From Anaeromyces robustus (lineage: Eukaryota > Neocallimastigomycota > Neocallimastigomycetes > Neocallimastigales > Neocallimastigaceae): DNA of 22,500 nt. Under the pieces are notes generated by a model, which was not told the origin of the DNA, did not search any database, and saw only the letters and a program-made list of their open reading frames with translations. A program made the translations under genes and the position numbers. How positions within the stretch are numbered: the stretch's first letter is position 1; each line of letters begins with the position of its first letter. Location of the stretch: assembly GCA_002104895.1 (NCBI GenBank), contig MCFG01000155.1, positions 57,501-80,000 of the forward strand, read 5' to 3'. Of the stretch, positions 22,396 to 22,500 are shown piece by piece.

Positions 22396-22500
22396 CTAAA
22401 AAAAAAGTAAAATTTTATTTTTAATTGACATTATTATAAATATCAAATTGTTATCAATAAACAAATTTTCTATATAATAATGATGACTATAAAAAAAATA
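22396..22500 (-). other. Partial intron 1 of the V-ATPase c gene
   Basis: The acceptor TTTTTTTTAG precedes the exon at 22395 and needs one base from an upstream exon to complete an Asp codon. No suitable donor or start exon lies within 22396-22500, so the intron runs off the window. Confidence 0.7.

Noticed and set aside
1-22500. tRNA, rRNA or CRISPR-like structures
   Set aside because: No T-loop GTTCRANNC-like motif with pairing arms, no rRNA core sequence and no regularly spaced repeats with unique spacers were seen on either strand.

Overview
The window looks like nuclear DNA of a very AT-rich eukaryote, most likely an anaerobic gut fungus (Neocallimastigomycota). Non-coding DNA is almost entirely A and T, with long A and T runs and many short tandem repeats. 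Genes are islands of higher complexity, cut by short GTA...AG introns (about 150-340 nt, one of about 1 kb), and they use the standard stop codons. One gene encodes a CotH-family protein, a family expanded in anaerobic and mucoralean fungi. One conserved housekeeping gene (V-ATPase proteolipid) uses C-ending codons while the others use A/T-ending codons. Dictyostelium-like amoebae are the main alternative because of the Asn-rich protein, but the CotH gene argues for a fungus. The assignment is an inference.

Layout: 1-3303 is gene-poor, with one coding-like but interrupted stretch at about 2487-2820. 3304-5358 (+) is a three-exon rhomboid-family serine protease with an intact Ser/His dyad and an unusual N-terminal array of R-x-x-T repeats. 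5359-10381 is about 5 kb of homopolymers and microsatellites. 10382-13988 (+) is a six-exon CotH-like protein with a signal peptide and a C-terminal membrane anchor. 13989-15614 is a low-complexity convergent intergenic region. 15615 to about 18137 or 18354 (-) is an Asn/Ser-rich protein; its last exon, whose open frame has no ATG, is joined to the main exon across a ~1 kb repeat-filled intron and encodes a CUE/UBA-like helical tail. 18355-21519 is intergenic, with a possible eroded J-domain relic at 18674-19030. 21520-22395 (-) is the V-ATPase c-subunit gene, complete except for its first short exon beyond the right edge.

The genes do not form an operon or an evident pathway. Three of the four products (rhomboid, CotH, V-ATPase c) are membrane proteins of the secretory or vacuolar system, but the sequence alone shows no functional link. 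The points most worth a second look are the R-x-x-T array fused to a rhomboid, the substituted putative active-site positions in the CotH protein, and the structure and C-terminal domain of the Asn-rich gene.
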